DNA of 64,000 nt, from NCBI RefSeq assembly GCF_009664975.1, contig NZ_WJXB01000010.1:240511-304510 (forward strand), given 5' to 3'. Below the pieces are notes generated by a model. The model did not search any database. It had not been told where the DNA came from and worked only from the letters and a program-made list of their open reading frames with translations. Made by a program: the position numbers and the translations under genes. Below are positions 53,207 through 62,986 of the stretch, piece by piece (positions within the stretch are counted from its first letter, which is position 1; every line of letters begins with the position of its first letter). The stretch is from Paenibacillus monticola (GTDB lineage: Bacteria > Bacillota > Bacilli > Paenibacillales > Paenibacillaceae).

Positions 53207-54211
53207 CTAGTGCTGCTCCGGCGGCAGAATGCCTAAATGAAGATAGCCGGCTGGTGTTACGATTCTTCCACGTGGAGTCCGCTGCAGGAAACCAATCTGC
53301 AATAGATAGGGTTCATAGACATCCTCGATAGTCTGACTCTCTTCACCTATAGTTGCAGCGATCGTATCCAGCCCGACAGGGCCACCCCGAAAACCAGTTA
53401 TCATTGAATGCAGCATTTTGTGGTCAATACTATCGAGCCCGCGTGGATCTACCTGAAGCAGCTTTAGCGCTTCTGAAGTAATCTCAGGAGTGATAATTCC
53501 GTCGCCACGTACCTGGGCAAAATCACGCACTCGCTTCAACAAGCGGTTCGCAATACGCGGGGTTCCCCTTGCACGGAGGGCAATCTCTTCGGCAGCGTCT
53601 CCGACAATCTCGATGCCCAACAGATCGGCATTACGGGATACAATAAAGCTCAACTCATCCATTGTATAAAATTCCAGGCGGCTGACGACCCCGAAGCGGT
53701 CGCGCAGCGGTGCTGACAGCATACCCGCCCGGGTCGTGGCACCGATCAGTGTAAATGGCGGCAGATCTAACCGCACTGAGCGAGCGCTCGGCCCCTTACC
53801 GATCATAATATCAAGGGCAAAGTCCTCCATTGCCGGATACATTACCTCTTCCACTGTCCGGTGCAGGCGGTGAATCTCGTCAATGAACAACACATCGCCT
53901 TCTTGCAGGTTAGTCAGCAGCGCCGCCAGATCGCCCGGCCGTTCTATGGCCGGACCGGATGTTGTGCGCAGACTTACGCCAAGCTCATTGGCGATAATAT
54001 TCGCCAGCGTTGTCTTGCCAAGTCCCGGGGGACCGTACAGCAGCACATGATCCAGCGCTTCGCTTCTCATTTTTGCTGCTTCAATATATATTTTCAGGTT
54101 CTCTTTAACCTGAGTCTGTCCGATATATTCAGCCAGATAACGGGGGCGCAGACTCAATTCAACAGCCTGCTCGTCCATCATCAAATTTGCGGATATGATC
54201 CGGTCATCCAT
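53207..54211 (-). CDS. ruvB: Holliday junction branch migration ATPase RuvB
   Basis: 334-residue AAA+ hexameric motor. LRPRYLAEYIGQ, Walker A LLYGPPGLGKTTLA, Walker B DVLFIDEIHRL, sensor GATTRAGMLSAPLRDRFG and the winged-helix C-terminus (FLQRTPRGRIVTPAGYLHL) are intact. It is 37 bp downstream of ruvA and drives branch migration with RuvA at Holliday junctions. Confidence 0.98.
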   Translation of the reverse strand: MDDRIISANLMMDEQAVELSLRPRYLAEYIGQTQVKENLKIYIEAAKMRSEALDHVLLYGPPGLGKTTLANIIANELGVSLRTTSGPAIERPGDLAALLTNLQEGDVLFIDEIHRLHRTVEEVMYPAMEDFALDIMIGKGPSARSVRLDLPPFTLIGATTRAGMLSAPLRDRFGVVSRLEFYTMDELSFIVSRNADLLGIEIVGDAAEEIALRARGTPRIANRLLKRVRDFAQVRGDGIITPEITSEALKLLQVDPRGLDSIDHKMLHSMITGFRGGPVGLDTIAATIGEESQTIEDVYEPYLLQIGFLQRTPRGRIVTPAGYLHLGILPPEQH

Positions 54212-54248
54212 CTTCCATCGCTCCGTTCTTCAAAGATGCCGTCAGTCT

Positions 54249-54866
54249 TTATCTGGCTACATACAGCAGCTTCAGCGCTTTCTTCATCAGCACATCAACT
54301 GGTCCTATATCTGCCCCTTCTTTCTTCATGTCAAGCCACACACTATCCAATTCACCTTCGGTATAACCGAGCGCTTTCAGTGCGTCTCTGGCCTCCTGCC
54401 AAGGCAGGAGATCCTCATCTTCTTCCACAGGAAGCGCAAATAATCCCGTCTGCATAAATGCCGCCCCAAGCCCGTCCAGCTTGTCTTTTAAATCCAGAAT
54501 CATCCGCTGTGCGGTCTTCTTGCCGATCCCTGGCAGCTTAATCAAAAAGGTCAGATTCTCCTGATAAATGGCTGAGATCAGTTGATCCGGTGTGCCGCCT
54601 GTCAGTATGCCAAGTGCAACCCGCGGGCCAATGCCCGTTACTTCAATTAACTTGCGGAACAGCTTCTGCTCTTCTCTGGTTGGGAATCCAAACAACAAGG
54701 TTGCATCCTCACGTGTCTGATAATGAATAAAAATGGTTACAGGTCCATTCACTTTGGCAAAAGCATAGGGATTGGGGCAGAATACTCGGTAGCCGACGCC
54801 CTGCACATCCAAAACTACATATTCTGCTTCCAAATGAACAACAGGTCCTCTTAGGAAATCTATCAT
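54249..54866 (-). CDS. ruvA: Holliday junction DNA-binding protein RuvA
   Basis: 205 residues: N-terminal OB domain (MIDFLRGPVVHLEAEYVVLD), tandem HhH motifs (FRKLIEVTGIGPRVALGIL; LIKLPGIGKKTAQRMILDL), and a C-terminal three-helix domain that binds RuvB (EARDALKALGYTEGEL). It tetramerises on junctions. It overlaps ruvC by four bases (ATGA). Confidence 0.97.
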   Translation of the reverse strand: MIDFLRGPVVHLEAEYVVLDVQGVGYRVFCPNPYAFAKVNGPVTIFIHYQTREDATLLFGFPTREEQKLFRKLIEVTGIGPRVALGILTGGTPDQLISAIYQENLTFLIKLPGIGKKTAQRMILDLKDKLDGLGAAFMQTGLFALPVEEDEDLLPWQEARDALKALGYTEGELDSVWLDMKKEGADIGPVDVLMKKALKLLYVAR

Positions 54867-55366
54867 TTTCGCAATACCTCATTTAGTTTGGAATTTAGAC
54901 TTACAGAGTGGGCATGACATACGGCCACAGCCAGCGCATCGGCCACATCATCCGGCTTGGGTATAACTGATAATTTCAGCAACAGCTTGACCATTTCCTG
55001 CACTTGCCGCTTCTCTGCCTTACCATAACCAACAACCGCCTGCTTCACCTGCATCGGGGTATACTCCGCAACCGGAAGTCCACGCTGAACAGCAGCCAAG
55101 ATAAGGACTCCACGCGCTTGTGCAACCGGCAAAGCTGTAGTGACATTACGACTGAAGAACAGTTTCTCCACAGCAACTGCATCCGGTTTATATTTATCAA
55201 TCAGCTGGACCATGCCTTCATAGACATGCAGCAGACGTTCCTCTTCAAGCGTATGTGCCTCGGTCTGAATACAACCATATTGCACAGGCGTCAATTTATT
55301 ACCTTCCTTATCCACAAAGCCAAAGCCCACAATGGCCAGCCCTGGGTCAATTCCCAAAATACGCAA
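54863..55366 (-). CDS. ruvC: Holliday junction resolvase RuvC
   Basis: 167-residue RNase-H-fold nuclease. Catalytic acids are visible in MRILGIDPGLAIVG (Asp7), AVEKLFFSRN (Glu) and the C-terminal PDDVADALAVAVCH (two Asp). TPMQVKQAVVGYGKAEKRQVQ is the conserved DNA-binding segment. RuvC is absent from Bacillus subtilis, which uses RecU, but present in Paenibacillus, in keeping with the assignment of this window. First gene of ruvCAB. Confidence 0.96.
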   Translation of the reverse strand: MRILGIDPGLAIVGFGFVDKEGNKLTPVQYGCIQTEAHTLEEERLLHVYEGMVQLIDKYKPDAVAVEKLFFSRNVTTALPVAQARGVLILAAVQRGLPVAEYTPMQVKQAVVGYGKAEKRQVQEMVKLLLKLSVIPKPDDVADALAVAVCHAHSVSLNSKLNEVLRK

Positions 55367-55573
55367 AGCGATCTCTCCTCTATTTCAGGCAGGAATTTCC
55401 ACCGTATTCATCCAGTAATCCGTTCTAAAGCGAACATATGTATTCCTTTCAACTATTATAGCAAAAAACCTCCTCAGGTAGAGTAAAAGTTTACCGTATA
55501 TTCAGAAAAGAGAACTTAAGACCCAATGATGTTGTACCAATCGCTGATGCCAGTGTAATTTTTCTCTTAAAAC

Positions 55574-55612
55574 GCAAAAAAAGCAAGTCCCTCTATATGG
55601 AGACTTGCTTTT
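55574..55612 (-). terminator. bofC terminator
   Basis: AAGCAAGTC (55581-55589) pairs with GACTTGCTT (55602-55610), with a minus-strand T7 run. The rest of the bofC-ruvC gap presumably carries the ruvCAB promoter. Confidence 0.8.
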
Positions 55613-55633
55613 CTTTACGTTTTTACCTAATGT

Positions 55634-56401
55634 TCATTCCTTACTCTGCATAACCTGCTCCGCCGTATCCCTTGCATAATCGCTGAACGTAGACAATACG
55701 CTGTTGTACTCCTCAATATCCTGAACACGGATACCTTCATGAAGCTGCTTCCAGATGTTCTCGGGCAGCGCGGATTTCATGGAGCCCATATCCATTTGAA
55801 AAAAAGTCTTCAGCACCTTCTCCTGCACCGGCGGCCCTTTGAACAAGGTCAGATTCCCATGCTCATCCACACCTATATAGGCTTCCCGTTTCATTAAAGG
55901 AGAAAGATCATTTACTCTTCGCTCCAGCCACAGATCTCCCTCAGCACTAATCCAGCCGTTCCAAGCAGGACGTTCATTGATCAGCTTTTTAAGCTGAACC
56001 GGATTCTTCTCCCCCGCTAAAGTCTGAATCTCCTCGCCAGATACATAAGTCGTCTTCAAATGAACTGTTCTGCTTATTTCGCTTGCAGCGATTTCTTGCA
56101 GCAGTTGTTCGTGCGTTAATGTGGCAGTTTCTTCATCCTCAGCATTCTCTCCCACTTTAAACACGGCCGCAGCTGGTTCATTCTCATTATTATCTGTATT
56201 CTGCGTTGAAGTACGCAAGCTATTAAAGGTATCTTCCACAGTTGCGGTTGAATCCGTCAGCAATTCACTGATTTCCACGGGTAACTGCATGCTCCGCCAA
56301 GCCAGCAAAGTCAAAGCGATACAGGCAGCCCCCACCCAAAGCGCCTTTTTCCAACGTCTCCAGCGCCGCCACAATTGTTTTTTTAAGCGAAATGCATTCA
56401 C
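55634..56401 (-). CDS. bofC: BofC, forespore regulator of the SigK checkpoint
   Basis: 255 residues. A strongly basic N-terminus (LKKQLWRRWRRWKK) and one TM anchor (LWVGAACIALTLLAW) are followed by an acidic linker and the BofC domain (TVHLKTTYVSGEEI, NERPAWNGWISAEGDLWLE, EAYIGVDEHGNLTLFKGPP). In Bacillus, BofC in the intermembrane space delays pro-SigK processing through SpoIVB. I use GTG 56401 behind GAAGGGA rather than the in-frame ATG 56452. Its position next to ruvC/ruvA matches Bacillales. Confidence 0.85.
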   Translation of the reverse strand: MNAFRLKKQLWRRWRRWKKALWVGAACIALTLLAWRSMQLPVEISELLTDSTATVEDTFNSLRTSTQNTDNNENEPAAAVFKVGENAEDEETATLTHEQLLQEIAASEISRTVHLKTTYVSGEEIQTLAGEKNPVQLKKLINERPAWNGWISAEGDLWLERRVNDLSPLMKREAYIGVDEHGNLTLFKGPPVQEKVLKTFFQMDMGSMKSALPENIWKQLHEGIRVQDIEEYNSVLSTFSDYARDTAEQVMQSKE

Positions 56402-56468
56402 GTTGATCCCTTCATTCTGCTTTTTTCCTATTGTGACCTGTGAAGGGATCATTTATGCGTTTAATTTA

Positions 56469-58616
56469 TTAAAATACGGCTTTAGTATCAAAAAAATGAG
56501 GAATCACCGGCAGCAACACATAACTTGGATATTCGCTGTTGTGATACACAGTCTGCTGAACCGTAATCGCCGCTGAATCTTCGTAAGGATTCTCACCTGT
56601 ATTCGTATTCGGGAAGGCCACAAATTTGCTGGAGGAAGTGATCGAGAAGCGAATCCGGTGTCCTGCCACAAATCTATGGGCAATATTTGGCATAAAAATA
56701 TCATATTTCTCCACTTGGCCAGGGGTCAGGAGCTCCGGATGATCAAAACCATGTCTGTATTTGGCTCTAACAATATAATTAGACAGACGTAGGGAATCGC
56801 CTTGCTCATTCACATCGCTGAGTGACACGACCCAGTCCGTATCCAAGCCCGTACTCGCGGCATAGATTACAGCAGACAACTCCCCGGCTACCGTTAAATC
56901 ATCCACCAAGACATCGCTGGTATAGACCAGAATATCATTCCGCAGCTCGTATTTCCGCAGATTCTCCGGCTCCCGTTCCCCACTGTCGTCCATTGGATCA
57001 TTTGGATTATAAATAAAAATATCCTCAGGAGAACCCTCCGCTGGTGCTGACAGCAACTGCCCGTCTCCTTGGCTGGAATTCGCCCGACCACCGCTAGACA
57101 AATAGAAGGATGTGGATTCCGCTTCAACCGGTGTCCAATCCTCTGATGTTCTCCATTTATTCTCACCGACCACATAGTAAGAGGCTCTCGGCTCCTGATC
57201 AATCCCATTGGGAATTCCTTTTAGGAAATGGTCAAACCAGCGGAGGACAGATACATCATAATCATAAACGACTGCATCATTGCCGAAGCTCACCCCGTTA
57301 AGCTCTCTGGACCGGTTAGGTCCGTGCTCCCAGGCTCCCAGACGGATTTTTCGGTTAGGGACATCACGCTCTGTCAGCATCCTCCATGTCTCCGAGACAC
57401 CGGCGCTATCGCCGTCATACCAGCCAGAAATTACATACATCGGAACCTGCACCTGATCTCCACGCTCCGTGAAGGTACAATTCCGCCAGAAATCATCATA
57501 CTCCGGATGCTGGCTCCACAGATCCCATGGGCTCGATGCCTTGCCGATCATTTGCTGAGGAATCTCTTTAATAGGTCTCGCATCCACCGCGGCTTCAGGA
57601 CTCACCGTAATCCCCGCAAAAATATCAAAATCCGTCCGCGTTCCCACAGATTGCGCGAGTGTCCAGCTTAATAGCGGCCAGGAGCACAACGTCCCGCCTT
57701 TGCGCACAGTATCTACAAACGGAGAGCCGACATTCACTTCATCCACGACTGCTTTGAGATTGGGGTGGCCACTGGTTGCAGCTGCGACAACGACATAACC
57801 TAGATAGGACGCGCCCCACATGCCAACATTGCCATCAGACCAATCCTGCGCAATAATCCAGTCAATAGAATCATAACTATCATCTCGTTCATTATAAAAA
57901 GGGACCAGTTCCCCTTCCGAGTCCGCCCGGCCTCTGACATCCTGCGACACTACCGCATATCCTTTGTTCGCCCAGCGCATAAAAATCTCTTTTTTACCGT
58001 TCCGGTCGTAGCAAGTTCTTACGAGAATCGTTGGCAGTTTGCTTCCAGGCAGTATGCCCTCGGGAAGGAACACATCCGTAGCCAGCTTGACCCCGTCTCG
58101 CATTGGAATCAAAAAGGTGCCCAGATCATTCACGCCATATTCGGCCTTGGACAATAAGGGTTCATCATAGACAACCAGCGGAGTCAGTTGCTCATAGCCT
58201 TCTTTAACAATTAGCTCAATGCCATAGCGGTTAGGAGTCAAAAAAGCGATAATCTCTCCATCCAGCGTCACAAGATCCAGCGCAGTACCCTTCCGCAGCG
58301 CCCATACCTGCGAAGTCTTTTCTACGCCAGCAATAACGGCAGTATATTGGATATGCTTTTGATAGATATCGCCGTTGTTCAACACGACCTCATCAGGTGT
58401 CCAATCAGCCTGTTCATAGATATCTATATGTTCGTGAATTTTTTGCAAAGGAAGTACATATTTCCCCTGCTTGTCCAACACATTCTCCTGCATTTGGGTA
58501 CGTCTGCGAAGATCCACCTTCGCATGTTTGATCTCTTTTTCCGCAAAATGAATCTTCCCGCTGTACACACCCGAGCAATAGAAGTTAAAAGTGGTTGTAT
58601 GTAAATATGCTGTCAT
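56469..58616 (-). CDS. CocE/NonD-type X-Pro dipeptidyl-peptidase-like hydrolase
   Basis: 715 residues. The alpha/beta hydrolase core (about residues 165-480) begins IPMRDGVKLATDVFLPEG and carries the nucleophile GMWGASYLGYV, the Asp in ISGWYDGD and the His in GAWEHGPN. A C-terminal beta-jelly-roll domain (VDDLTVAGELSAVIYAAS…) is typical of the peptidase S15/cocaine-esterase family. The N-terminal 160 residues are an unfamiliar extension. There is no signal peptide. It lies 12 bp after the dipeptidase gene, so peptide or ester substrates are likely. Confidence 0.88.
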   Translation of the reverse strand: MTAYLHTTTFNFYCSGVYSGKIHFAEKEIKHAKVDLRRRTQMQENVLDKQGKYVLPLQKIHEHIDIYEQADWTPDEVVLNNGDIYQKHIQYTAVIAGVEKTSQVWALRKGTALDLVTLDGEIIAFLTPNRYGIELIVKEGYEQLTPLVVYDEPLLSKAEYGVNDLGTFLIPMRDGVKLATDVFLPEGILPGSKLPTILVRTCYDRNGKKEIFMRWANKGYAVVSQDVRGRADSEGELVPFYNERDDSYDSIDWIIAQDWSDGNVGMWGASYLGYVVVAAATSGHPNLKAVVDEVNVGSPFVDTVRKGGTLCSWPLLSWTLAQSVGTRTDFDIFAGITVSPEAAVDARPIKEIPQQMIGKASSPWDLWSQHPEYDDFWRNCTFTERGDQVQVPMYVISGWYDGDSAGVSETWRMLTERDVPNRKIRLGAWEHGPNRSRELNGVSFGNDAVVYDYDVSVLRWFDHFLKGIPNGIDQEPRASYYVVGENKWRTSEDWTPVEAESTSFYLSSGGRANSSQGDGQLLSAPAEGSPEDIFIYNPNDPMDDSGEREPENLRKYELRNDILVYTSDVLVDDLTVAGELSAVIYAASTGLDTDWVVSLSDVNEQGDSLRLSNYIVRAKYRHGFDHPELLTPGQVEKYDIFMPNIAHRFVAGHRIRFSITSSSKFVAFPNTNTGENPYEDSAAITVQQTVYHNSEYPSYVLLPVIPHFFDTKAVF

Positions 58617-58628
58617 CTGATTAATCCC

Positions 58629-59789
58629 CTATCCGCAAATTTGTGCAAATACCCGTAGCCAGTTGCCGCCCATAATCTTCTCTATATCCTCATCACTATA
58701 ACCCCGAGCAACTAAACCTCTGGTGAAATTAATAAAATAACTGTATTTCTCCAGACCCGCGACTGTTTCCGTGGAAGGTCCGTCTCCTTTGGCGAAGCCC
58801 AGTTTCGGCGCAATATGCTCTTTAAAATAAACTAAAGCCCACATCACATCGCTCATCGGCCAATCTGTACCAATCCCGACATGATCAACACCTACAAGCC
58901 GGATTACATATTCCATATGATCCAGCACATGATCGATTGTTGTGTGATTAGGGTCTTCATGCACAAACCACGGCATAGCAAAAATCCCGATCACCCCACC
59001 GGTATTAGCAATAGCGATCATTTCCTCATCACTTTTACAGCGCATATGTGGAAAAATGGCCTCCACTCCTGTATGTGAAGCAATGACCGGAGTCTGCGAA
59101 TATCTACAGGCATCCAAGGTCGTCTGTTTGCCGCAATGTCCTGTGTCCACAATAATGCCCAGCTTATTTAAGCGTTCAATAAACCGAATTCCGTATTTCG
59201 AAAGGCCACCGTTCGCCGGCTCCGCACAACCTGATCCAATCAGATTCTGATTGTTATAAGTTAACTGCAGAATTCTCAGTCCAAAATGGTACAAGCCATC
59301 CAGCAGATCGAGGTTTTTGCCTAAACCGTCTGTTTCTTGGGCCGTAACAATACCCGCCTTTTTGCCTTCCCGCTTGGCCGCTCGGATATCCTCTGCCGTT
59401 AAGGCTTTGACTAACCAATCCGCCGAATCGAACTGCAGCTGCACTTCCCCCATACTGGTAATAATGCTAGTATGATCACTCAGATTCAATTCCCGGTTGC
59501 CTGCCGTAATTCCCGACTTATACCACTCCTCTTTATACTGTGGAATATCTCCACTGGCTGACAGCTTGGTTACCCATTGACTAGGCAGACTGCTGTACAA
59601 CATTGGGTCATCCTTATAGGGCTCACACAGCTCCATAATCTTGGCGGAGACAGAGTCCGGAATGGCGGTAGGTGATAACGGTCCCTGAAACAGCAGATCG
59701 ATGTTGATATTTGTGTCATGCAGGCGCACAGCTCGTTCTTCTTCTGCCAAAGTTAAATTGAAATCATATAACCCTTCTTCTAAACTCAT
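58629..59789 (-). CDS. Membrane-dipeptidase-family (M19) peptidase
   Basis: 386 residues, renal-dipeptidase-like TIM barrel. Visible metal and active-site segments: HDTNINIDLL, the QLTYNNQN strand, the GIIVDTGHCG motif with the zinc His, VIASHTG and the C-terminal VGIGTDWP. HxD at the N-terminus reads HDTNINID, so the first metal site should be checked. It hydrolyses dipeptides, often with a D-residue at the C-terminus. It lies between an OCD-family gene and a CocE-type hydrolase in one operon. Confidence 0.88.
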   Translation of the reverse strand: MSLEEGLYDFNLTLAEEERAVRLHDTNINIDLLFQGPLSPTAIPDSVSAKIMELCEPYKDDPMLYSSLPSQWVTKLSASGDIPQYKEEWYKSGITAGNRELNLSDHTSIITSMGEVQLQFDSADWLVKALTAEDIRAAKREGKKAGIVTAQETDGLGKNLDLLDGLYHFGLRILQLTYNNQNLIGSGCAEPANGGLSKYGIRFIERLNKLGIIVDTGHCGKQTTLDACRYSQTPVIASHTGVEAIFPHMRCKSDEEMIAIANTGGVIGIFAMPWFVHEDPNHTTIDHVLDHMEYVIRLVGVDHVGIGTDWPMSDVMWALVYFKEHIAPKLGFAKGDGPSTETVAGLEKYSYFINFTRGLVARGYSDEDIEKIMGGNWLRVFAQICG

Positions 59790-59804
59790 CCCAGTCGTCG
59801 CCCC

Positions 59805-60779
59805 TCAGAATGCAATTTCCATACCTTTATGTAACCTTACAGCTTCATTATATATGAACTGGGCAGCAGCTAGATCTTCAATTGCCAGTCCCAACGCTTT
59901 AAAAAGCGTAATTTCCGCAAGCGTCCCCCTGCCTTTAATCTTACCGCTAAAGCATTCACCAATCTCTCCCACAATATGGTCTGGCCCTATGGCGCCTTCC
60001 CGCAGTGGGATGAGATAATCTCCCGATTCATGATGAGCGGACTCCAACCGGTCCACATACAGCCTGGACTGCTTAACTAGAGCGCTGTCCAGTTCTCGAT
60101 CACCTGCCCTGCATGCGCCTACTGCATTGATGTGTACGCCCTCCTTGACCCATTCTCTTCTCAGTACAGGTTCGCCTGAAGCCGTGACCGTGCAGATGAC
60201 ATCCGCATCCCTTACAGCGTGCTGCGCCGATTCAGCAACGACAATTTCCATATCAAATTTCCGGCTCATCTCTGCCTGAAACTGCTGTGTCTTAGCTGTT
60301 GTCGGACCCCAGACCTTTACCCGCCCAAAGGGCCGAACCAGCAGCATCGCTTCCAGATGGCTTTTAGCTTGTTCACCGGTACCCAGAATGGCTAAAGTAG
60401 ACGCATCTTCTCTAGCCAAAACCCTGGTTGCTGCCGCACTCACTGCCGCCGTGCGGATCGCTGTAATTTTTTGTCCATCCACCAGCGCCTTGAGAACACC
60501 TGTCACCGAATCGAACAACGCCACCGCTCCCTGATGAGAAGGCAGTCCAGCATGATGATTGTGCGGGAAAATACTGATGATCTTCGCTCCGGCGACTGCT
60601 TCCCGCGGCAAATAACCCGGCATTAGCCCCAGCAGATTCCCCTCCTGCAAAGGAAGAACCTGCCTTAGACTCTGCACTGCCTGTCCCGAGGATAGATCAG
60701 CCAATACAGATTCCATAACATCAATACAGGATTTCATAGATAACAACTCTGGCACTTCGTTTTGACCAATCACTAGCAT
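59805..60779 (-). CDS. Ornithine cyclodeaminase / mu-crystallin family enzyme
   Basis: 324 residues, NAD(P)-dependent. The Rossmann part shows LAILGTGEQAKSHLEAM, VKVWGPTTAKTQQF and DVICTVTASGEPVLRREWVKEGVHINAVGA, and the N-terminal half MPGYLPREAVAGAKIISIFP. Family members act on ornithine, alanine, proline-like imines or opines; the substrate here cannot be told. It is first of three genes, 15 bp before the dipeptidase, suggesting the operon releases and uses an amino acid from peptides. Confidence 0.88.
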   Translation of the reverse strand: MLVIGQNEVPELLSMKSCIDVMESVLADLSSGQAVQSLRQVLPLQEGNLLGLMPGYLPREAVAGAKIISIFPHNHHAGLPSHQGAVALFDSVTGVLKALVDGQKITAIRTAAVSAAATRVLAREDASTLAILGTGEQAKSHLEAMLLVRPFGRVKVWGPTTAKTQQFQAEMSRKFDMEIVVAESAQHAVRDADVICTVTASGEPVLRREWVKEGVHINAVGACRAGDRELDSALVKQSRLYVDRLESAHHESGDYLIPLREGAIGPDHIVGEIGECFSGKIKGRGTLAEITLFKALGLAIEDLAAAQFIYNEAVRLHKGMEIAF

Positions 60780-60955
60780 CAGATGACCCTCTTTCTTTTA
60801 TCATAACGTAAGTTTTATATTCCATAACATCTTTCCGTTACATTTATACCATAATGCATATTATACGATCATCAATCTTACCTTTCTAGGCTAATGTTTG
60901 CTATACTTTGTAGTAGCGAAAATAAGCTTAATATACAATAAAGGGGATTTCCTTG

Positions 60956-62146
60956 ATGATTATTCAGCCAAAAACACGTGGATTTATTTGCACAACAGCT
61001 CACCCTGCAGGATGCGCCAAGCAAATAGAGAAGCAAATAGAATTTGTAAAAGCTCAAAAAAAATTCAAGGGACCCACCAATGTACTCGTCATCGGCTCTT
61101 CCACTGGATACGGACTCGCCTCACGGATTGCCGCTGCTTTTGGCGCAGGCGCGAATACCATCGGAGTTTTCTTTGATCGAGCAGCAGAAGGTCAACGAAC
61201 GGCAACTGCCGGCTGGTACAATTCAGCAGCATTTGAACAGCAAGCTGCGCAGCAAGGCCTGAAATCATTTAGTATAGTTGGCGATGCATTCTCAGAACAT
61301 ATTAAAGCCAAAACCATAGATTTAATAAAAGCGGAATTGGGCACAGTCGATTTAGTTATTTACAGTGTTGCCTCCCCTAGACGTACTCACCCTGTTACAG
61401 GAGAAACCTTTTCCTCGGTAATCAAACCTATTGGGGCTGCTTATACGAATAAAACATTGAACTTTCATAGTGGAGAAGTATCCCTTACTAGTATTGAGCC
61501 CGCCATAGATGAAGAAGTACGCCAGACGATTGCCGTTATGGGCGGAGAAGACTGGGGCATGTGGATGCAGGAGCTTTCAGCAGCGGGTGCGCTTACCAAA
61601 GATGCTACAACAGTAGCCTATTCCTACATAGGACCAGAGATTACGCACCCGATCTATCGGGATGGAACCATTGGCAAAGCGAAAAATGATCTTGAACAGA
61701 CAGCAATTAAGCTGAACAACCTACTTCAACCCACTGGTGGACGTGCTTTTGTATCTGTTAATAAAGCCCTTGTAACACAATCTAGCTCAGCTATCCCTGT
61801 CGTGCCGCTTTATATTTCCGCACTCTATAAAGTAATGAAGGAAAAAGGATTACATGAAAACTGTATCGAACAGATGTATCGTCTATTCTCTGAACATCTA
61901 TATAGTGAAGACGTAGCTGGAGTTGATGGAAGCTGCCTCATCCGCATTGATGATTGGGAAATGCGTGAGGATGTCCAGACTGAAGTCATGAAACGTTGGG
62001 AGGAACTGAATACCGATAATGCCTCCACTCTATCAGATCTTGCAGGCTATCGGCAGGACTTCTTCCAGCTGTTTGGTTTCCATATGGACGGCGTAGATTA
62101 TGAAGCAGATACTGAACCTGAGGTAGACATTTTAAATAGGGTTTAA
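60956..62146 (+). CDS. fabV: Enoyl-[acyl-carrier-protein] reductase FabV
   Basis: 396 residues from ATG 60956, eight bases after AAGGGGA. NADH-dependent trans-2-enoyl reductase completing fatty-acid elongation; FabV is resistant to triclosan. It begins IIQPKTRGFICTTAHPAGC and has the cofactor loop VLVIGSSTGYGLASR and FFDRAAEGQRTATAGWYN. The active-site Tyr-x8-Lys is in YRDGTIGKAK, followed by GRAFVSVNKALVTQSSSAIP. Monocistronic with its own terminator. A TATACT -10 lies at 60902-60907. Confidence 0.95.
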   Translation: MIIQPKTRGFICTTAHPAGCAKQIEKQIEFVKAQKKFKGPTNVLVIGSSTGYGLASRIAAAFGAGANTIGVFFDRAAEGQRTATAGWYNSAAFEQQAAQQGLKSFSIVGDAFSEHIKAKTIDLIKAELGTVDLVIYSVASPRRTHPVTGETFSSVIKPIGAAYTNKTLNFHSGEVSLTSIEPAIDEEVRQTIAVMGGEDWGMWMQELSAAGALTKDATTVAYSYIGPEITHPIYRDGTIGKAKNDLEQTAIKLNNLLQPTGGRAFVSVNKALVTQSSSAIPVVPLYISALYKVMKEKGLHENCIEQMYRLFSEHLYSEDVAGVDGSCLIRIDDWEMREDVQTEVMKRWEELNTDNASTLSDLAGYRQDFFQLFGFHMDGVDYEADTEPEVDILNRV

Positions 62147-62177
62147 ACGAACTCTTCTCCTATAAAAATATTACACA

Positions 62178-62213
62178 AAGAATCCACCCAAAATTTGCGG
62201 GTGGATTCTTTAT
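62178..62213 (+). terminator. fabV terminator
   Basis: Perfect 13-bp stem AAAGAATCCACCC (62178-62190) / GGGTGGATTCTTT (62199-62211). Confidence 0.85.
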
Positions 62214-62383
62214 TAGTTCATTAACTGCACACTATTGTGATCATGTAGGCTCTCTAGTTGTGGTACATATGCATCGATGTCAGCCTTCCTTATCTTATTC
62301 CCCATCGGCGCCTGGTCATTTTGCCATGCTGCTTCCTTTACATTGGGATCTAATAAATCAGTTGTCTTGTCCCTCACTCTCAT
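62213..62383 (-). other. Possible short ORF or gene remnant, fabV-tRNA gap
   Basis: A 56-codon frame (MRVRDKTTDLLDPNVKEAAW…NSVQLMN) reads like protein but has no ribosome site. Related-looking frames continue upstream with stops, suggesting decay. Otherwise the 62214-62615 stretch holds nothing recognised. Confidence 0.2.
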
Positions 62384-62615
62384 CACTAACTAATGTTTTC
62401 AGCAAGTCTGCTATCTTTGCTCCGCAAATCCTGCTCCATGATTACTCAGGGTTGTCAGAACCTACTTCTCCCATAAAAAGTATAGCCTACTGTGAATAAT
62501 TGATTACTTCCGAGTATTTCATCTTCTCTCCACACAACTGTATCAACCTATAGAACGATAGATTTGAATATCTTCCAGTGATCATCCTTCAATATTGCCC
62601 ACCTTAATAAAATGG

Positions 62616-62662
62616 AAAAAAGGTAGATATAGATTGCTTAAGCAATCCATATCTACCTTTTA
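62616..62662 (-). terminator. Terminator of the rRNA-tRNA operon
   Basis: Near-perfect 22-bp stem (AAAAGGTAGATAT, GGATTGCTT / AAGCAATC, TATATCTACCTTTT) with a minus-strand T6 run after tRNA-Leu. Confidence 0.9.
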
Positions 62663-62666
62663 ATTA

Positions 62667-62745
62667 TACCGGCGAGAGGACTCGAACCTCCACGGTCTCC
62701 CACTCGATTTTGAGTCGAGCGCGTCTGCCATTCCGCCACGCCGGC
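62667..62745 (-). tRNA. tRNA-Leu(CAA)
   Basis: Anticodon loop CTCAAAA in a CTCGA/TCGAG stem, GGTTCGAGTCC T-arm, and a variable arm as in Leu tRNAs. CCA is not encoded. Acceptor G1 pairs with U72. Confidence 0.92.
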
Positions 62746-62772
62746 AAAACAAGAAAAAAATAATTCATAAAA

Positions 62773-62849
62773 TGGTGCGCCCTGAGGAATTCGAATCCCC
62801 GGCCTTTTGATTCGTAGTCAAACGCTCTATCCAGCTGAGCTAAGGGCGC
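62773..62849 (-). tRNA. tRNA-Arg(ACG)
   Basis: Anticodon loop CTACGAA, acceptor GCGCCCT/AGGGCGC, CCA encoded. Confidence 0.95.
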
Positions 62850-62855
62850 ATATAA

Positions 62856-62930
62856 TGGAGCGGACGACGGGAATCGAACCCGCGACCCTCGCCTTGGCAA
62901 GGCGATGCTCTACCGCTGAGCCACGTCCGC
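62856..62930 (-). tRNA. tRNA-Gly(GCC)
   Basis: Anticodon loop TTGCCAA, acceptor GCGGACG/CGTCCGC, CCA encoded. Confidence 0.95.
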
Positions 62931-62986
62931 AAACGGTATATAATGATGCATGGAATTACAAATTAAAATATCATTGATAACAAAAA

